Below are positions 37,762-50,540 of a stretch of 64,000 nt of DNA, one piece after another (position 1 is the stretch's first letter; every line of letters begins with the position of its first letter). The notes under the pieces are model-generated. The model was not told the DNA's origin and did not search any database. It worked only from the letters and a program-made list of their open reading frames with translations. The stretch is from NCBI GenBank assembly GCA_039881145.1, contig JAYKKI010000005.1, positions 29,241,001-29,305,000 of the forward strand. The letters are read 5' to 3'. The DNA comes from Druceiella hillmani. Lineage: Eukaryota; Arthropoda; Insecta; Lepidoptera; Hepialidae. The translations under genes and the position numbers were made by a program.

Positions 37762-38458
37762 GCAATCTTTTGAAATAATTAAATGAAAATCGTAACAATT
37801 AATATTCAGGGAATTCAAGCACAAGACTAGAATTTTGAAAACGACCGCTATTTTAGACGCTATGTTTAACAAGATGTACGATGACTACAATAGCTAACTG
37901 AAGAAAACTGACTACTCCGTAATCAGCTGAATTGCAGTTATATGCAATAGAAATGTATTTATATAAATTGGAAAAAGTTTCGAGCAATAACAAGTCTTCT
38001 CTTCCAAGAACAAGTCAGGGTTAAAAACTTACCCAATCTAATATAATTGTCAATCATTATTTCATTTAGCCTAATTATATATGCTCATATTAAAATATCT
38101 TCTGGACAGTAATTCCTGTCCCAAAATGCACAAATCGTACATCCATAATATTTGCTGTAGCTTATTTTAGGCTCCGATACTGTTAACTTTTTTTAGTTTT
38201 TACGGTGTTCCATATCTTTTATAAGTCGCTTATTATCTATCTAAAGGAGAAGACTTTTTAGAATAGTTTTTGATGTTATAGAAATAGTACTTCCAGGGAA
38301 AAGAATCTAGAAATCTATGAAAGAACAAAGTAATCTGATACTATTGATAACCATTAAATAATTTTAATTTTAAAAAATAACATAATAAAAAAAACAACCG
38401 TTGTTACAAATTATAACATATTACAAAATATACTAATTTACAAATTATTACACATTTG
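37762..38458. other. AT-rich DNA, nothing recognised
   Basis: No supportable feature. Confidence 0.45.
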
Positions 38459-38488
38459 GGACACATAGAGAGGCATCTCTTTGTGTCC
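38459..38488. repeat. Short foldback, 13-bp arms
   Basis: GGACACATAGAGA opposes TCTCTTTGTGTCC with one mismatch and a 4-nt loop. It sits at the start of a slightly GC-richer stretch. Confidence 0.7.
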
Positions 38489-40949
38489 TGCGCCACATTT
38501 ATTTATGCTGCTGCTATCCTTAACTAAATTATGACATACTCATTTCACCGCCTGCTTAGATGTCTCCTTTGCAGAGTTATGATATAAATAGAACTACATT
38601 CTGAAGAGTAACCAGGTGATTATGAGTGTCCACCTCAGATTGCATAGTTAAGGCATCCAAAACTGTCAGAAATCTAGAGAATAAATACCAAACGTCTTCG
38701 CAAAGTATAAAACGTAGAGTTTCTAAAGCTCTGAAGATTTAATTAATAAAGGTGGAAGGATCATTCGTAATACAAGAGAAAATCTTGCCCAAAAATTTGT
38801 AAATGTGACCATGACGACAGCTATTCGCATTTTGTAGATAAAACTCCATTCCGTCATCTTATGGGATTATTAGTGCAGTCATAAAATTCATTTAGGTCAT
38901 TCTCGGAACCGAACACTTATATCAACATCTGCTTAAATAGAAGTATAAAGAAAAGAGGAAAGTTCATATCATGGGTAGAAGTAATAGAATGCCCCTTCAT
39001 TCTGAAACAAACTGAGATTTTGTATACGGTTTTTAATATTGAACAAAAATTGTAATGTTTATTAGCACACCATTAAAAACATAACTTAAAAATTCAATTC
39101 CTTTTATTAAGATTTAAGCTTGAATTGTAACAAAACTGTGGAGAGTCATTTTATGAAAACAATTCGATGAAATTAGGTTGAAAAAAATTATCTAATTATA
39201 TAAGGAATTCTAAACTGTTACGATGTTACTATATGTATTAGAGTGATATCATTTAGAACTGTAATGAATGAATATTTGGGGTGTTCATGTTACAAATTGT
39301 ACAACATGCGAAATTTTGCATTTCCGGTACAGTGAGGAAATGTTTAAATAAAAATCGTAATAATAAATTAGGCAAATGACAATATTACAACTTTTTAACA
39401 TTTTAATTTTACAAGGTTATACTAAAGGCGTTCATATCCAGAAATCATGACTATTCCTGCCAAAACTCTTAAAAGAAATATCCTTATCATACGCATAATT
39501 TATTTAATTTACTTTAGCCGAAACTAGACAAAATTATCATATTCGTAAAAAAATTTTGTGAAACATCGTTTGACATAATCATTTTAGTTCAAGATAGTTA
39601 TACATGCTTAGTGTATATTTTTAATGATGTAAAATACTGAATGGTACTCTGAAAAAGTTGAAAAATATTTTCTTTACTTTAATTACACGTCGTAACTTCA
39701 CCATACTTCTTTTGAATTTTAATTAAGATTTTACTTTAGGTTGAATAACGTTTGTATTTCAGAGGCATCCTTGAGCAGGATTAAAGTATTTTATATCTTA
39801 GCTTGCTGTAACAATTTCAACAAATCCTACCATCCGTTTTAAGCTCGGTTAGTCGCGTTGGGGCTGGTTATAAAATTTCATTAGTTCGTTAGTTAACATT
39901 TCTTGTGTTTAAAATCGTGTTTAAAATTTTAATGTTAATCTTAAGCACTATTTCAGTAAAAGTTTAATTCAAACAATCTAGCATTTTACACTTGATGCTT
40001 AAATAAATAGACAAACATAACAATAAAAACTGGTAAAAAAACATAATGCCGAACAGAAAATATTTGAGAGCTTTAATACTAATTGCATGGAGGATTCCAT
40101 TTATTGCGGTCTAGATATATTTTGAGAAATTCGAACAAAGGGACATGAAGATGGACGTGAAAAAAATTCCTTTGAATTCAGAGAAACCTGAATAGTTATT
40201 ATATTCCACTAATGGTTTTTTTTTCAAAAATATCTTTTCAGATATTACGACCAAGATAGATATACTTTTCTTATAAATTTCAAATAGTACAAATTAAAGC
40301 CAGGCCTATATTCGTTGGTTTCCTTTTTGTAAGGAATGTTAATGAATAGTATAAATGGTGATGAATATTATGAAATAAAAATTGTTCATGATTCACGTTT
40401 GTAAAGATAATTAATGATCATATCTGAAAGCAAATTAAGGACTTCACTTAAAAATAAAGAAACGAATTTAAAAAGGCAGAGTGTAAAGTATTGAGAAACA
40501 AAATAAAAATTGTGAAATACTTATTCGGCGAAATTTAAAAAGAGCAGTTTCTTTAAAATGAAACATGCACTTTGATTACTGACACTTATTTACCGTAGCT
40601 TTTATAAATACCCGATGACTGATCTAAATTTTCAAAACTTCGAGTTCGGAATATTTTCATCAGGATCTTTGGTTTCCAAAGATTGATATTTTTCTCTAAT
40701 TCTGTCCGTTCTTATTGTTAAAATACTTTGAAAGCGTAGAAATGTTAAACATTTTCATTCGCTTAATATAAATTTGATAAGCTAATTCATTTATTTTTGA
40801 GTAAAAGCGCCCCACGCTTTTATACTCAAACATTATACTCAACAACACACGTGGCTTACAATAAAGTCCTTACTAAGACAGAAAACATATTGGATAATTA
40901 TTTTTTGTTTCTTGCTATATTTTTATAGGCGTGTTTTTTAATTATTAAT
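38489..40949. other. Mostly AT-rich DNA, nothing recognised
   Basis: The stretch 38490-38990 is a little richer in GC and could be decayed coding sequence, but no frame longer than about 25 codons resembles a known family. A perfect 8-bp foldback ATCTTTGG/CCAAAGAT lies near 40665. Confidence 0.4.
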
Positions 40950-41350
40950 TTACTTTCATTTTTTAGTCTCATATTTTTGTTTTAAAACGAAATTTTTTTT
41001 ACTTTATAAAATTTTTGTATTGTCTTTGTTTCTTTACATATGTACAAAATTTTAAATAAGTCGTCTTCTGGAAGTGTGTGAAAATATATTTTGTAAAATT
41101 CCTTTATTTTTTTGTCTTTTTTGTTTTAAAACATCATTGTATTCCGTCAATTCTTGATACGTGTGCCAAATTTTAAATAACTTGGACGTCTCGAAGTGGA
41201 CGAATATTTTGTTTAAAAGTTCATTACCTTTTTAGTCTTTTTTATATTTAGATAATTTTTTTCAATTTTATGAAATTATTATATTGTCCCACGAACTATG
41301 TACCTACAACTACCAAGTTTCATGACAATAAAATAAATAGAAGTACATTA
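40950..41350. repeat. Degenerate tandem repeat, ~120-145 bp, three units
   Basis: Three successive units start near 40961, 41107 and 41229 with TTTTTAGTC/TTTTTTGTCTTTTTTGTTT-type text. Shared internal landmarks are AAAATTTTAAATAA and a GTCTTCTGGAAGTG/GTCTCGAAGTGG block. Divergence is substantial, so the array is old. Confidence 0.65.
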
Positions 41351-42355
41351 TTTAAATTGTTACATTCCATTACATAGTGGAGTACTTACGGGTCGAACTT
41401 ATGAAAGCCTGTTAATAGGGAAATTTTTAAATTTAAAACATGAAATTTTTAAACTCGACAACTACTGCAGTTTTTTTATAACATAGACTTAAAACTACTC
41501 TTTTTGGTTATTAATCTGTAAATATCTGTATTAAACTAAACGTAACTTTCTCACAAATTAGCTAAATCAATTTATCGTCACCTAAAATATTGTATAAATA
41601 CATTATACTTCTAAGTCTTTCAATGAAAATTAAAGACCTAAAAACATGAAAATAATTCTGGCACAGTATGTGGTGCATAAACACATAAATAAGAAAAATT
41701 TATATAAAAAAGTCACTATAAATGTAAACATGATACATAGACAAATGATTGGAGAAGCTGATTTTCTTTGGTAAACTAGGAAACCTTAAAGTCAATGTAA
41801 GATGCGAGAATATTAATCTCGAATGTATAAAGGAGTTTACAGAATTTATGCACATAATCTAGCCAATTTTACAATAACACGTAAAAGTATATATGAAAAC
41901 TACATGAATAGAAGAAATTTGCCTGGAAGATCCTTAAAGATATAAACAGATGAGGGTTTTTTTAAATAGGTTAGTTTTAATAATAGGTTAACAGTATTTT
42001 AGGGGCTAGAAAAAGTGGCTTGTTATTTTTGTTTGATAACTATTTTAAGGTTATTAATTATTTTGAATTAATAATAATGAAAGACTTGTAATTCAAAAGC
42101 ATTTATTATGGCAATTATATTTAACTGCAACTTTTGTAAACAACGCATCGCCTGGTAAAAGGAAACTCTCCTATAACTTCTCATATAGGAGATGATGTGT
42201 AACTTTTATACGCATATTCATACCTTATTAATACGTAACTACCGCTAAAAATCATAATTTAGATATACAAAACGGCAGTTCTATTAGAATTTATTGACAA
42301 TATAGCCATTTGTTAAATTTAATGAAATCACAAGAGAAAAGAAAAATTTACGAAA
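41351..42355. other. AT-rich DNA, nothing recognised
   Basis: No supportable feature. Confidence 0.45.
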
Positions 42356-42535
42356 AACTACGTGATGTATCTTTGATTCTATGTATCTTTGCTAATAGCC
42401 CACCTGAAGATGTAATACAATGAAACTTAGGTAGTGGTAAAGAACTTAAAGAAAGTAGAAATAATACTACATCACATAGTTTCATTTAATTGTGAATAAT
42501 GAATTTCTACAAAATTAACGCCAAATGTATTCAAT
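42356..42535 (+). mobile_element. Palindromic small element, copy C (internal deletion)
   Basis: Starts with the family's outer left arm (AAACTACGTGATGTA), jumps to the centre-right (TTTGCTAATAGCCCACCTGA), and continues through the right arm (GTAGTGGTAAAGAACTTAAA, AATAATACTACATCACATAG, TTTCATTTAATTGTG). It then runs into the family tail AATGAATTTCTACAAAATTA, ending near 42535. Most of the left arm is deleted. Confidence 0.85.
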
Positions 42536-43499
42536 ATCATCTACTCCAATAACTCTAATAGTTATTACTAGTAATGTCTTGTTGTTTTTTGGCAATGTAA
42601 TTTGGTTTGCTAGAGACTTCTTTTTCTGGAGGAACAGTTGCTAATAAGGTACTCAGCTATTGAGATGCGAAATTATAACATAGATATTAGCAGTGAAGCG
42701 GCATATAATATGTAACTATTAGTGATGACCATATAAATAACAAAATATAATTTCGGCAACACCAGCGCCAATTTATGCGTCCAACTTCATACGTTCATCT
42801 TTTCTGGTCGAATCGATCGACTTCCCTCATTCTCTTACTCATCTATAGCCACAGCAGAGGGGAAATCCTTCTATCTGCTGCTTTCATAGTTCTTTTGCAT
42901 TCTGTTTTTTTTTGAGGTGTAAAGCTGAAGTCAATATTGATAGATTTTAGTGTCATCCCAACAATATAAGTCTAAAGTCTTGCTTTACTCTCCATTAACA
43001 ACGCCCTCTTTCAAGCTTCAGTTTTTACCTTTTAGTTTTTGGTTGCTTACAAATTTCGGTAAATCAGTTCTATTATATTGACAGATGCAGTCGAATGAAT
43101 GCTGTTTTCATAAAGATATTGTATCAAATAAAATGAACCAAGTAAATTGTCAAAAGTTACAAGAACTGGGATTTTGTTGTCAAACGGTTTTGTCAAATTT
43201 TGGTCGATATTAGCACCAAGTACTAATCTGTAGTGTATTACCTCGAATCTACATTTTTAGCTCCTTTTTATAGGTTTAGCTGGGTGTACTGTTTTAAGAT
43301 GATACGCCTTAGAGACATATCGTTGCTTTATCCATGTGTTGGGATGTTATTTATCTTCCTTCATTTTTACAAACAAGATAAGTCAGGACTACTTTCGGAT
43401 GGAGTTTTAGAATTATTATAATAATATATTATAAACTAGTTTATTCCACTATATGGTTGGTCACTTCGTTACTAAAAACTAAAAAAAGTAACGCCTAGG
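42536..43499. other. Non-coding DNA, nothing recognised
   Basis: The stretch 42755-42880 is GC-richer (contains CAACACCAGCGCCAA) and may be a fragment of a repeat not otherwise present here. A 62-codon frame at 43233-43421 is unrecognised. Confidence 0.4.
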
Positions 43500-43975
43500 C
43501 AAAATTCTGCTAGGCAAAATCCTTAGGTTTCAGTATAACTTCACCGAATTTATCAGTAAAAAGCCTATCCGACCACATTAATGTTTTCTCGTCATCGCTA
43601 TCACTATTTGAGGATGATTCAGAGGAAGGCTCTAGAGATGATACACAAAATATTTGAACGATTAGTCGAGGAATGATAGAGAGGTCTAATTATGTCTTCA
43701 TCATTATTAGGTTCATCTGGTTCGGTTCAATGATTACCAATTTTAGGATCAATATTTTCTTTGTTTCTTAAAAAAATCCCTGGTAGTCTGTTATGATGAG
43801 CCTAGCACTAGGCTTCTTTGGTCTCGAAAGGTGTGAATACCTTCTAGCGCTGACTGTAAATTCATGTGTTCTGTGCCATAGTCGTCTTCATACTCATCTT
43901 TGGATGTCAGGATTATCAGCTAGAACGAACATCTGCTGCAGTTCCAATTCAATATCTGCATCAGTGAGTTAGGTT
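43500..43975 (-). pseudogene. Degenerate acidic protein remnant, unidentified
   Basis: Reading the minus strand from about 43963, three frames in succession give protein-like, acidic and Ser-rich text. LTDADIELELQQMF comes first, then DEYEDDYGTEHMNLQSALEG, then a second frame with TEPDEPNNDEDIIRPLYHSS, then EPSSESSSNSDSDDEKTL and WSDRLFTDKFGEVILKPKDF ending at a stop near 43500. Stops and frameshifts separate them. Acidic Ser/Asp/Glu-rich N-terminal regions of this kind are common in piggyBac-type and some other transposase proteins. That is only a suggestion, since no catalytic domain is present. Confidence 0.35.
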
Positions 43976-43994
43976 TGGAATAAAAACAGAAAAA

Positions 43995-44055
43995 GCATAA
44001 ATACTGCCACCAAATACTGCTATTAAGTGTACTGTGGCATAAATACTGCCACCAA
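43995..44055. repeat. 19-bp direct repeat, 42-bp period
   Basis: GCATAAATACTGCCACCAA occurs identically at 43995-44013 and 44037-44055. A second small duplication, ATTTCATTGAATGATAA, follows near 44107 and 44140. Confidence 0.9.
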
Positions 44056-45049
44056 TAAAAATCGAAATGACTAATTCACTTACAATTTTAGATAAATTTG
44101 AGTAAATTTCATTGAATGATAATAAATAATTGTTATATAATTTCATTGAATGATAAATGATAAAAAAGATAACAACAGCTTATTTACGCCATTACCCTCG
44201 TATTTGAAGTAACATATGTCATCTGTCAAATAAAGTAGACACCAATTAACCTTTGTTTAAAAAAAAAACTTTTAGGTGCCATTTATTGAGCCATTCCGCT
44301 ATAAAAGGTTAAACATTTTTCTACAGATACATTTAACTGAACTCCATTTACATTACTGTATTCGGGCATACTCACAAAAAGTGCAACAAATTAGTGAATC
44401 GGATTTTTTTATAAATCTGTGTCATCGTTAAAAAAACAATTTTTAACAAGTCATATGTAAGATCTCATCTGCTCGGTTTGAAACTAGGGGCCGGGAACCA
44501 GCGACAATTTTAGGATCTGCATTTGGGGTGATGTAGAAAATTATAACTTGGCTCTAACATTTTCCACATCCAGTAGCTAAATAAAATATTCTGAAAAGAT
44601 CTTAACATAAAATTGTAAGAAGTTTGTATAATATAACCAAAGTATTTTGAGAAATTTATTACTACGCCTATGATAGATCGGTTTAGCAAGATGATTAAAT
44701 ATAAAAATAATATCAATATTTACAAATATTTTAGCTTAAAATAAATATAATAAATGCTTGAAATGGTATGCACAGAAAAGTGTACTTGGCATTCCACTTT
44801 GAACATACGTAAATAACTTCTATCCCTTAGGATGGTCTTCTAATTTTTATTCACTTAACATAAATTAACTAAAATGTTACCCATTAAAATAGTGGTGGCT
44901 CACTCCGTAAATACACTTTTATATGGGCTTTAGGAAATTAACAAACAAACATAATTATTATTCAACACCCAGACTGAGTTTGATTTACTCTGTCCCTGCA
45001 TTTCTGTTTTCTGTCATCAATTTATTTCGTTACATATTCTACTATATAA
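44056..45049. other. AT-rich DNA, nothing recognised
   Basis: No supportable feature beyond the small duplication mentioned in the preceding entry. Confidence 0.4.
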
Positions 45050-45480
45050 CAAATTATAAACTCACATGTTTACAATCACATTTAACTTTATTGCTGGTCG
45101 TAACTTTACTGTTGTTCGCATAGTCGCGAACTATTTTTTTACGATTTCAGGTGGTGTTTCTCAAAAAGCATTGATTGTGGGAAAATACCGGCGCAATAAT
45201 CGCAGTGACATATTCTCTGCGATGGTTTGTATTTCCGAAGAAGAGCGAGAAATCTTCTGGAATCTCTCTCGTCCACTAATTGAAACTGCACCAGCAGCGA
45301 AGAGAAAGTTCGTCACTGTCACGCCATAAGTCTCCTCGGCTGGGAATTATTTAAGATTTGACTACGGAAACAGCGGCTACAGTCAAAGTGAAATGACTCA
45401 CTTTGTCGGGGTCCAAAGCTCTCTCAGAGGTGATATGAGCTTTATATTTTTGCGACAAATTTTTAAATTTAAATTGTTAG
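45050..45480 (-). repeat. Dispersed repeat C, copy 1
   Basis: The reverse complement matches 47680-48070. Shared blocks include AATTCCCAGCCGAGG, GCTGCTGGTG(C/T)AGTTTCAATTA, GTCA(T/C)TTCACTTT and TAGTCAAA. It is GC-richer than the surroundings. An 87-codon plus-strand frame (45066-45329) crosses it, but the matching frame is not kept in the other copy, so it is unlikely to be a gene. Confidence 0.75.
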
Positions 45481-45639
45481 TATAATCCAGGCTTCATGCC
45501 GATTTTGAGAATGTTTTTCAAGTCATATGGGCGAATGTGGTTGTGTCGGAATTTGTTTAGATGTATCTTTGTATAGATGGATGTACAAAGGTTAAGTAAA
45601 AATGTATTTACAATAAAAAGTTGGTTTTCATTTCTCTAT

Positions 45640-45642
<3 letters not shown>

Positions 45643-45682
<40 letters not shown>

Positions 45683-45684
45683 TT

Positions 45685-45740
<56 letters not shown>

Positions 45741-45760
45741 TATATGTATATATACATATC
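45643..45760. repeat. (TA)n microsatellite
   Basis: Interrupted TA repeat with TATG/CATA variants. Confidence 0.95.
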
Positions 45761-47679
45761 ATTACGTAAAACTAAACAAAATATAAATTATATTATATGA
45801 AGAACAGCCAAACATCTGTCCTGAAATGGAAAACCGGGAAATTCTTATCTGATTATCTGACAACGAAGTTGAGTTGAGGCGTAAAATCTCAACCAGGTAT
45901 TTTGTTATGTATTACATTTTTTAAGCTGAATTCTATATCGACTCTAACTTGAATCTAAAACTATTAGCTTGGATTATAGAAGGGTTTAATGCTACTTCTA
46001 CCATATTTGTAAAACGCAAGAAGTTTTCAAAGCACTTATGATTTCATTTGTAAAAACGATTAACATAAACTTCTGGAAATATAAGACTACTTAATTATTT
46101 TTTATAATCATAAATAGACAGTAAACGTAGTTTTAAAATTTTGCTCAAATTTTCAAAAATAAAAGTTATCAACTGCATTAATATTTTAGAGTGTTTTAGG
46201 TTTATACTATATCGGTCATTATGGAATAAAGAAGTTTGTATTCCAAGCGAAGAATTTTCCGGAGTTCCGCACTATTCATCTAAACTTAATCGTCTAAAAC
46301 TTTCGAGCTCCATTATTAACTTTGCTTTCACATTTACGGCTTTACTGAATTTACATTGACATAGGCTTCCTTAAGTGGATCTAGTAAAAGTTTACGGCCG
46401 TTCTAATAAGTCAGCAAGATGACTGAGATATAATAAGGGTGCCTATTATAATCGGTTATGTTTATATATTCCTCGTAAAAGCTTTTCTTTCAAACTATGC
46501 CAATAATTTTTACAAATAACATCACGATTGTTTTGAAAACCTTCTGTCTTTTTTTGAGAGATAATTATAAATTCTTAACGAAACAATTTTGAACTTACTA
46601 ATGAAGTCACTAAGGTTTATAAAATGAAGTAATCTCATTAATTAAAGTAACCAGTCCGTATGCAGTGGTTATATTTCCTTTGCGAGAATTTAGCATGCAA
46701 GTCCATTTGATAAATTTCTTTGCTTTTTCTAAATAAGTTTGTCCAGTCAATTAAAGTGGAACACATGAAAAGACTAAATAAAAAATCAGATCACCACTTC
46801 AATTGGAATTGCATTTTTACTAGTAAAACGAATTCATGGAATCATCATATGCGCTGAAGCAAGCTCATAAGTAAGCTATATGATATTTTTTTAGTACTTA
46901 CGGATTTCTCCAAAGTTTCAGTCAAAAAGAGAGAGCTATTTTCGAATTATGATGGAAAAACCAGTATGAAACCATGAGTATTTTTTTCAATCAACACGTA
47001 ATTTACGCGGAAATACGTATAATTATGGCATATTTTAGCACTTGTAAAACTAAAATTTGTTTGATTATTTAATATTTTAAATTTAATATCTTGAAAACCG
47101 AAAAAATAAAACATTTCGTGTAGTTTTTGTTTAGCTGATTATTATTCCTCCATAAATAAAAATATTTTCAGGCTTTTTGGTTATATTATTGAGACATTCA
47201 GTTTTTATTTGGTATGAGAACTAAATAACATGTTGTATATTTATCGATTTCCATACGGCAATTTAGTTCAAAAGTAGTTTTTTTAATCCTCCGGTTCTAA
47301 TATTGACTAATCAGTATGTGCTTTAAAAGAAATATACTTGTATTTAATTTCAAAAGTTTTGGACCTTTTGAGGCCAATAGTATTATTAGGCCAATAGTAG
47401 ATTCAATTTAGAGTAAATATTAATTCTTCTTAGAAAATGTAACACGATACCAGGTCGTGATTTTACACCATAATTCAACTCACACACATTAAATGAAATT
47501 GAACTTTTTCATTTTTTTAGAAAAAGAATGGCGAAGTTTAAAGTAAATGCATTTTTGACTTACCCTTTCACATTTAACTATAAAGAAAAGCATATACACA
47601 ATGTTTAGTGCAACCATATTTGTTTATATGAATTGAAGTGCATTTTTAAAATCGAGAAACAACGTAGACTCCACTAACA
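45761..47679. other. AT-rich DNA, nothing recognised
   Basis: No supportable feature. Confidence 0.45.
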
Positions 47680-48070
47680 AATTAAATTAATAAATTGAAC
47701 GCCACAAATTTAAGGACAAGCTCATGATATTTCCGAGAGAACTTTGCATCCTGACAAATTAAGTCACTTCACTTTAGCTATGGCCCACGTTTTAGTAGTC
47801 AAACTTTACGCAATTCCCAGCCGAGGGGACTTCGGTGTAACAACAATGAGCTTTTCTCTCGCTGCTGGTGTAGTTTCAATTAGTCGACGGGAGGTATTGC
47901 GGAAGTCTTCTCGGTTTTACTCAAAAATTCAAAAGAATCGCATAGGTTATTTCGCTGTTCGATTTTGATCAATCTACGTTTAGTGAGAAATGCCAACAAA
48001 ATCGTAGTAGAATACTTGAGTATTTCGCAACTATATGAACAGAAGTAAAATTAGCAACAGCAGTCAACTT
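47680..48070 (+). repeat. Dispersed repeat C, copy 2
   Basis: Inverted partner of 45050-45480; see that entry for shared blocks. The two copies face each other about 2.2 kb apart, so a through-transcript could fold into a long imperfect duplex. Confidence 0.75.
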
Positions 48071-48257
48071 AAATTTGAAGATAATCATTCGAGTTAATGA
48101 GTTATGATATAGGAGAATATGTAGCGATATCGATTGACATAATTAAGGGTAATAAAAATATAGGGACAGCGTTGATAAAAATTTAGCCTGGGTGGTGAAT
48201 AAGATTTATGTCAGTTTATTTAGTAATTTCATAAAACTCATTACCGATTGAAAGATG

Positions 48258-48333
48258 TTACAACATAAAATATTGATTGACACTCCCTCTGTGTATATAC
48301 AGAGGGAGTGTCAATCAACATTTTATGTTGTAA
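48258..48333. repeat. Near-perfect hairpin, 35-bp stem, 6-nt loop
   Basis: TACAACATAAAATATTGATT and the following GACACTCCCTCTGT (48259-48292) pair with 48299-48332. There is one mismatch around the loop GTATAT, and one more A-T pair extends the base. The CACTCCCTCTGT core is GC-richer than its surroundings. No second copy was noticed in the window. Confidence 0.9.
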
Positions 48334-49152
48334 AATTTTAATTAGTTTATTTTACGTGAATAAAAATTAGGAGGCCTGCCTAAAGGCCACTTTCTTAATC
48401 CTGGATATTTAATCTCTTCATGCCTCTGCAGGTCATTTTGGTACTCTCGGATGTTCACAGTGGTAACCAAATACGAGTGAAACTTGCAATACAAACATCC
48501 CCTATACATTGAGGTTCATATAAAAAATGAACATTACGGGGTACTTCTTTTGAACTAAAATATTTTTTTACCACGTAATCATATCACCTAATAGATACTT
48601 ATTAAGCGTAAATATAAAGAATTTCCCAAAAATACTTTGGCTACATCACTAAAAATAATTTAATGTTTCATAATTACATTTTTTTGTACTTATTATTTAG
48701 GTAACGGATAGAGTCACATTATAATTTTCTACGTTATGGCGTTTTTTAAATGGGCATAATAATAAAATATATTGCACACTACCGCAGTACGACTTATTTC
48801 ACTATCTCAAATACTTGTGACTAATAATTCGAGAATCAGGGACCATTTTATCCCCGATTCTCGCATTATTCATTGTATATATGATTTTATACACTTAATT
48901 GATACGGTGAAACCTGTTTAGTATGTTTAACAACAATCAGAATCTTGCATTTTATATTCATACATAGAAATGTCAAACCGCAAATGTTAATTTCCCTTCT
49001 ATCATTTCTTGGAGATAAAATCTTCTAACTGGCTCTTAAAAATGTGGTTTTTAAAAGATCAAATATATTTATAAAGGAATTTCCGATCAATTAATTTGCT
49101 GCATTTTTGTGGATAGACCCAAATACAGAAAAACAGCTATTTAAAAACTACC
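48334..49152. other. Non-coding DNA, nothing recognised
   Basis: The first ~200 bases after the hairpin (48355-48545) are less AT-rich and may be part of the same unknown element. Confidence 0.4.
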
Positions 49153-49189
49153 TTATATATATTTATATATATATATATATCTATATATA

Positions 49190-49239
<50 letters not shown>

Positions 49240-49251
49240 AATATATATATA
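49153..49251. repeat. (TA)n microsatellite
   Basis: Interrupted TA repeat. Confidence 0.95.
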
Positions 49252-50122
49252 CTTGCCATGAAATCGGGTAAAAACGTCCTTATCGTTTAATTTCAAAATG
49301 CAACGTTCCAAGAACTAAAGTAAAGAAGTTATTCGAATAAATTTTATCAAAAATTGAAGTAAATTTAACGCACATAATTTCATCATTTTTTTCTTGCATT
49401 GCCCCACTTTCAATATATAACAAAAAATATCAACTACTAAAAAGATTCTGAATGATAAAAAATAAATATGTTATTAATGAATTTCAGCAGAATCGACGTT
49501 ATATTTACCTAAATTATAATATTTAGAGGTTTAATTATTAAATTATAATGTTTACAAAAGTTACACATAATCAGCTGTATAGAAAGTTAAATTATCGGTT
49601 TAAATATTTTAAAGATATTTGCCATAATAATATACTTATTACTTTTACGGATTTATGCAGCTGACTCATAGCAGTCTGAAAGCTGGAGGTCTGCAGAACG
49701 ATATAGAAATGGAGGTTTTCTGAGGAATTGATATTAACTTGCTTCGTCTTTAAAAATTTTGTTACAGCGGTTTCTTTTATCACCGTTTGCCCCTTAACTT
49801 TTGATCGCCATTTTCATCCACATACGTACGCGAGGATAACTTTTTCATAATATTGAAATTTTTTATATGCTCCACACTCTCTATGTGTATCTATCACTTT
49901 TTATTATTCTAATGCTATTAAAATATGTGTATATCCTGCATCTTATAGCCATTTTCTTCACGTAATTACATTACTCAAAAATGAAAATTATTTTCTCAGA
50001 TTCCAAATTAAGTCCAACCGTCGAACAGTTTCGATGATTTTTTAAACATATTAAAGGAACTTATTATCCCCATTGGTTTCCTTAATTCCAAGAGATTTAG
50101 ATCATTATAAATTAATCTTTTT
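49252..50122. other. AT-rich DNA, nothing recognised
   Basis: No supportable feature. Confidence 0.45.
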
Positions 50123-50193
50123 CGTGCATTCTAAAGATATAAAAACTTTACGTACACAGTTCATGTAACATTTTTATATCTTTAGAATGCACG
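50123..50193. ncRNA. Perfect 23-bp-stem hairpin, pre-miRNA-sized
   Basis: The 23-nt segment 50123-50145, starting CGTGCATTCTAAAGATAT, is perfectly complementary to 50171-50193, with a 25-nt loop. Arm length and loop size fall in the range of insect pre-miRNAs. Real precursors usually carry mismatches, so a small foldback element or a fragment of one is at least as likely. Expression is unknown. Confidence 0.3.
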
Positions 50194-50394
50194 ATAACTA
50201 CAAAATCGACAATTTTAGAATAAAATATAGATAGAACTGAAAAAAGATGTTACTGAAATCATAAGCTTAAATTTCGTCACTGCTTTAAAACTACTCATAG
50301 AAAGCGGTTTAAACCTAGAATCAATTATAATATATGCATATTTAAAAAAGCTCTAATGCTCATAAAAGTGATAATCTCTTTCTTTCCCTAGATA

Positions 50395-50540
50395 GCCTAT
50401 TAACACCATTTGGTTATTAGAGATTCAATTAATACCACTTGCACGTTAGGTGACCAGTTAATACCCCTCAATACCAGTTAATTGCCTCTTACTTGCTCGT
50501 TAGAGATCCAATTAAATACATTTGCTCTTATGCGTTCCAT
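50395..50540 (-). repeat. Degenerate ~30-bp subrepeats in arm 2
   Basis: Reverse-orientation counterpart of 13140-13300. The minus strand shows repeated TTAATTG(G/A)ATCTCTAAC followed by GAGCAA or equivalents. Confidence 0.7.

Noticed and set aside
38490..38990. Decayed coding region
   Set aside because: Slightly higher GC, but no frame segment resembles a known family.
45066..45329. 87-codon plus-strand frame
   Set aside because: Lies in a dispersed repeat whose other copy does not keep the frame.
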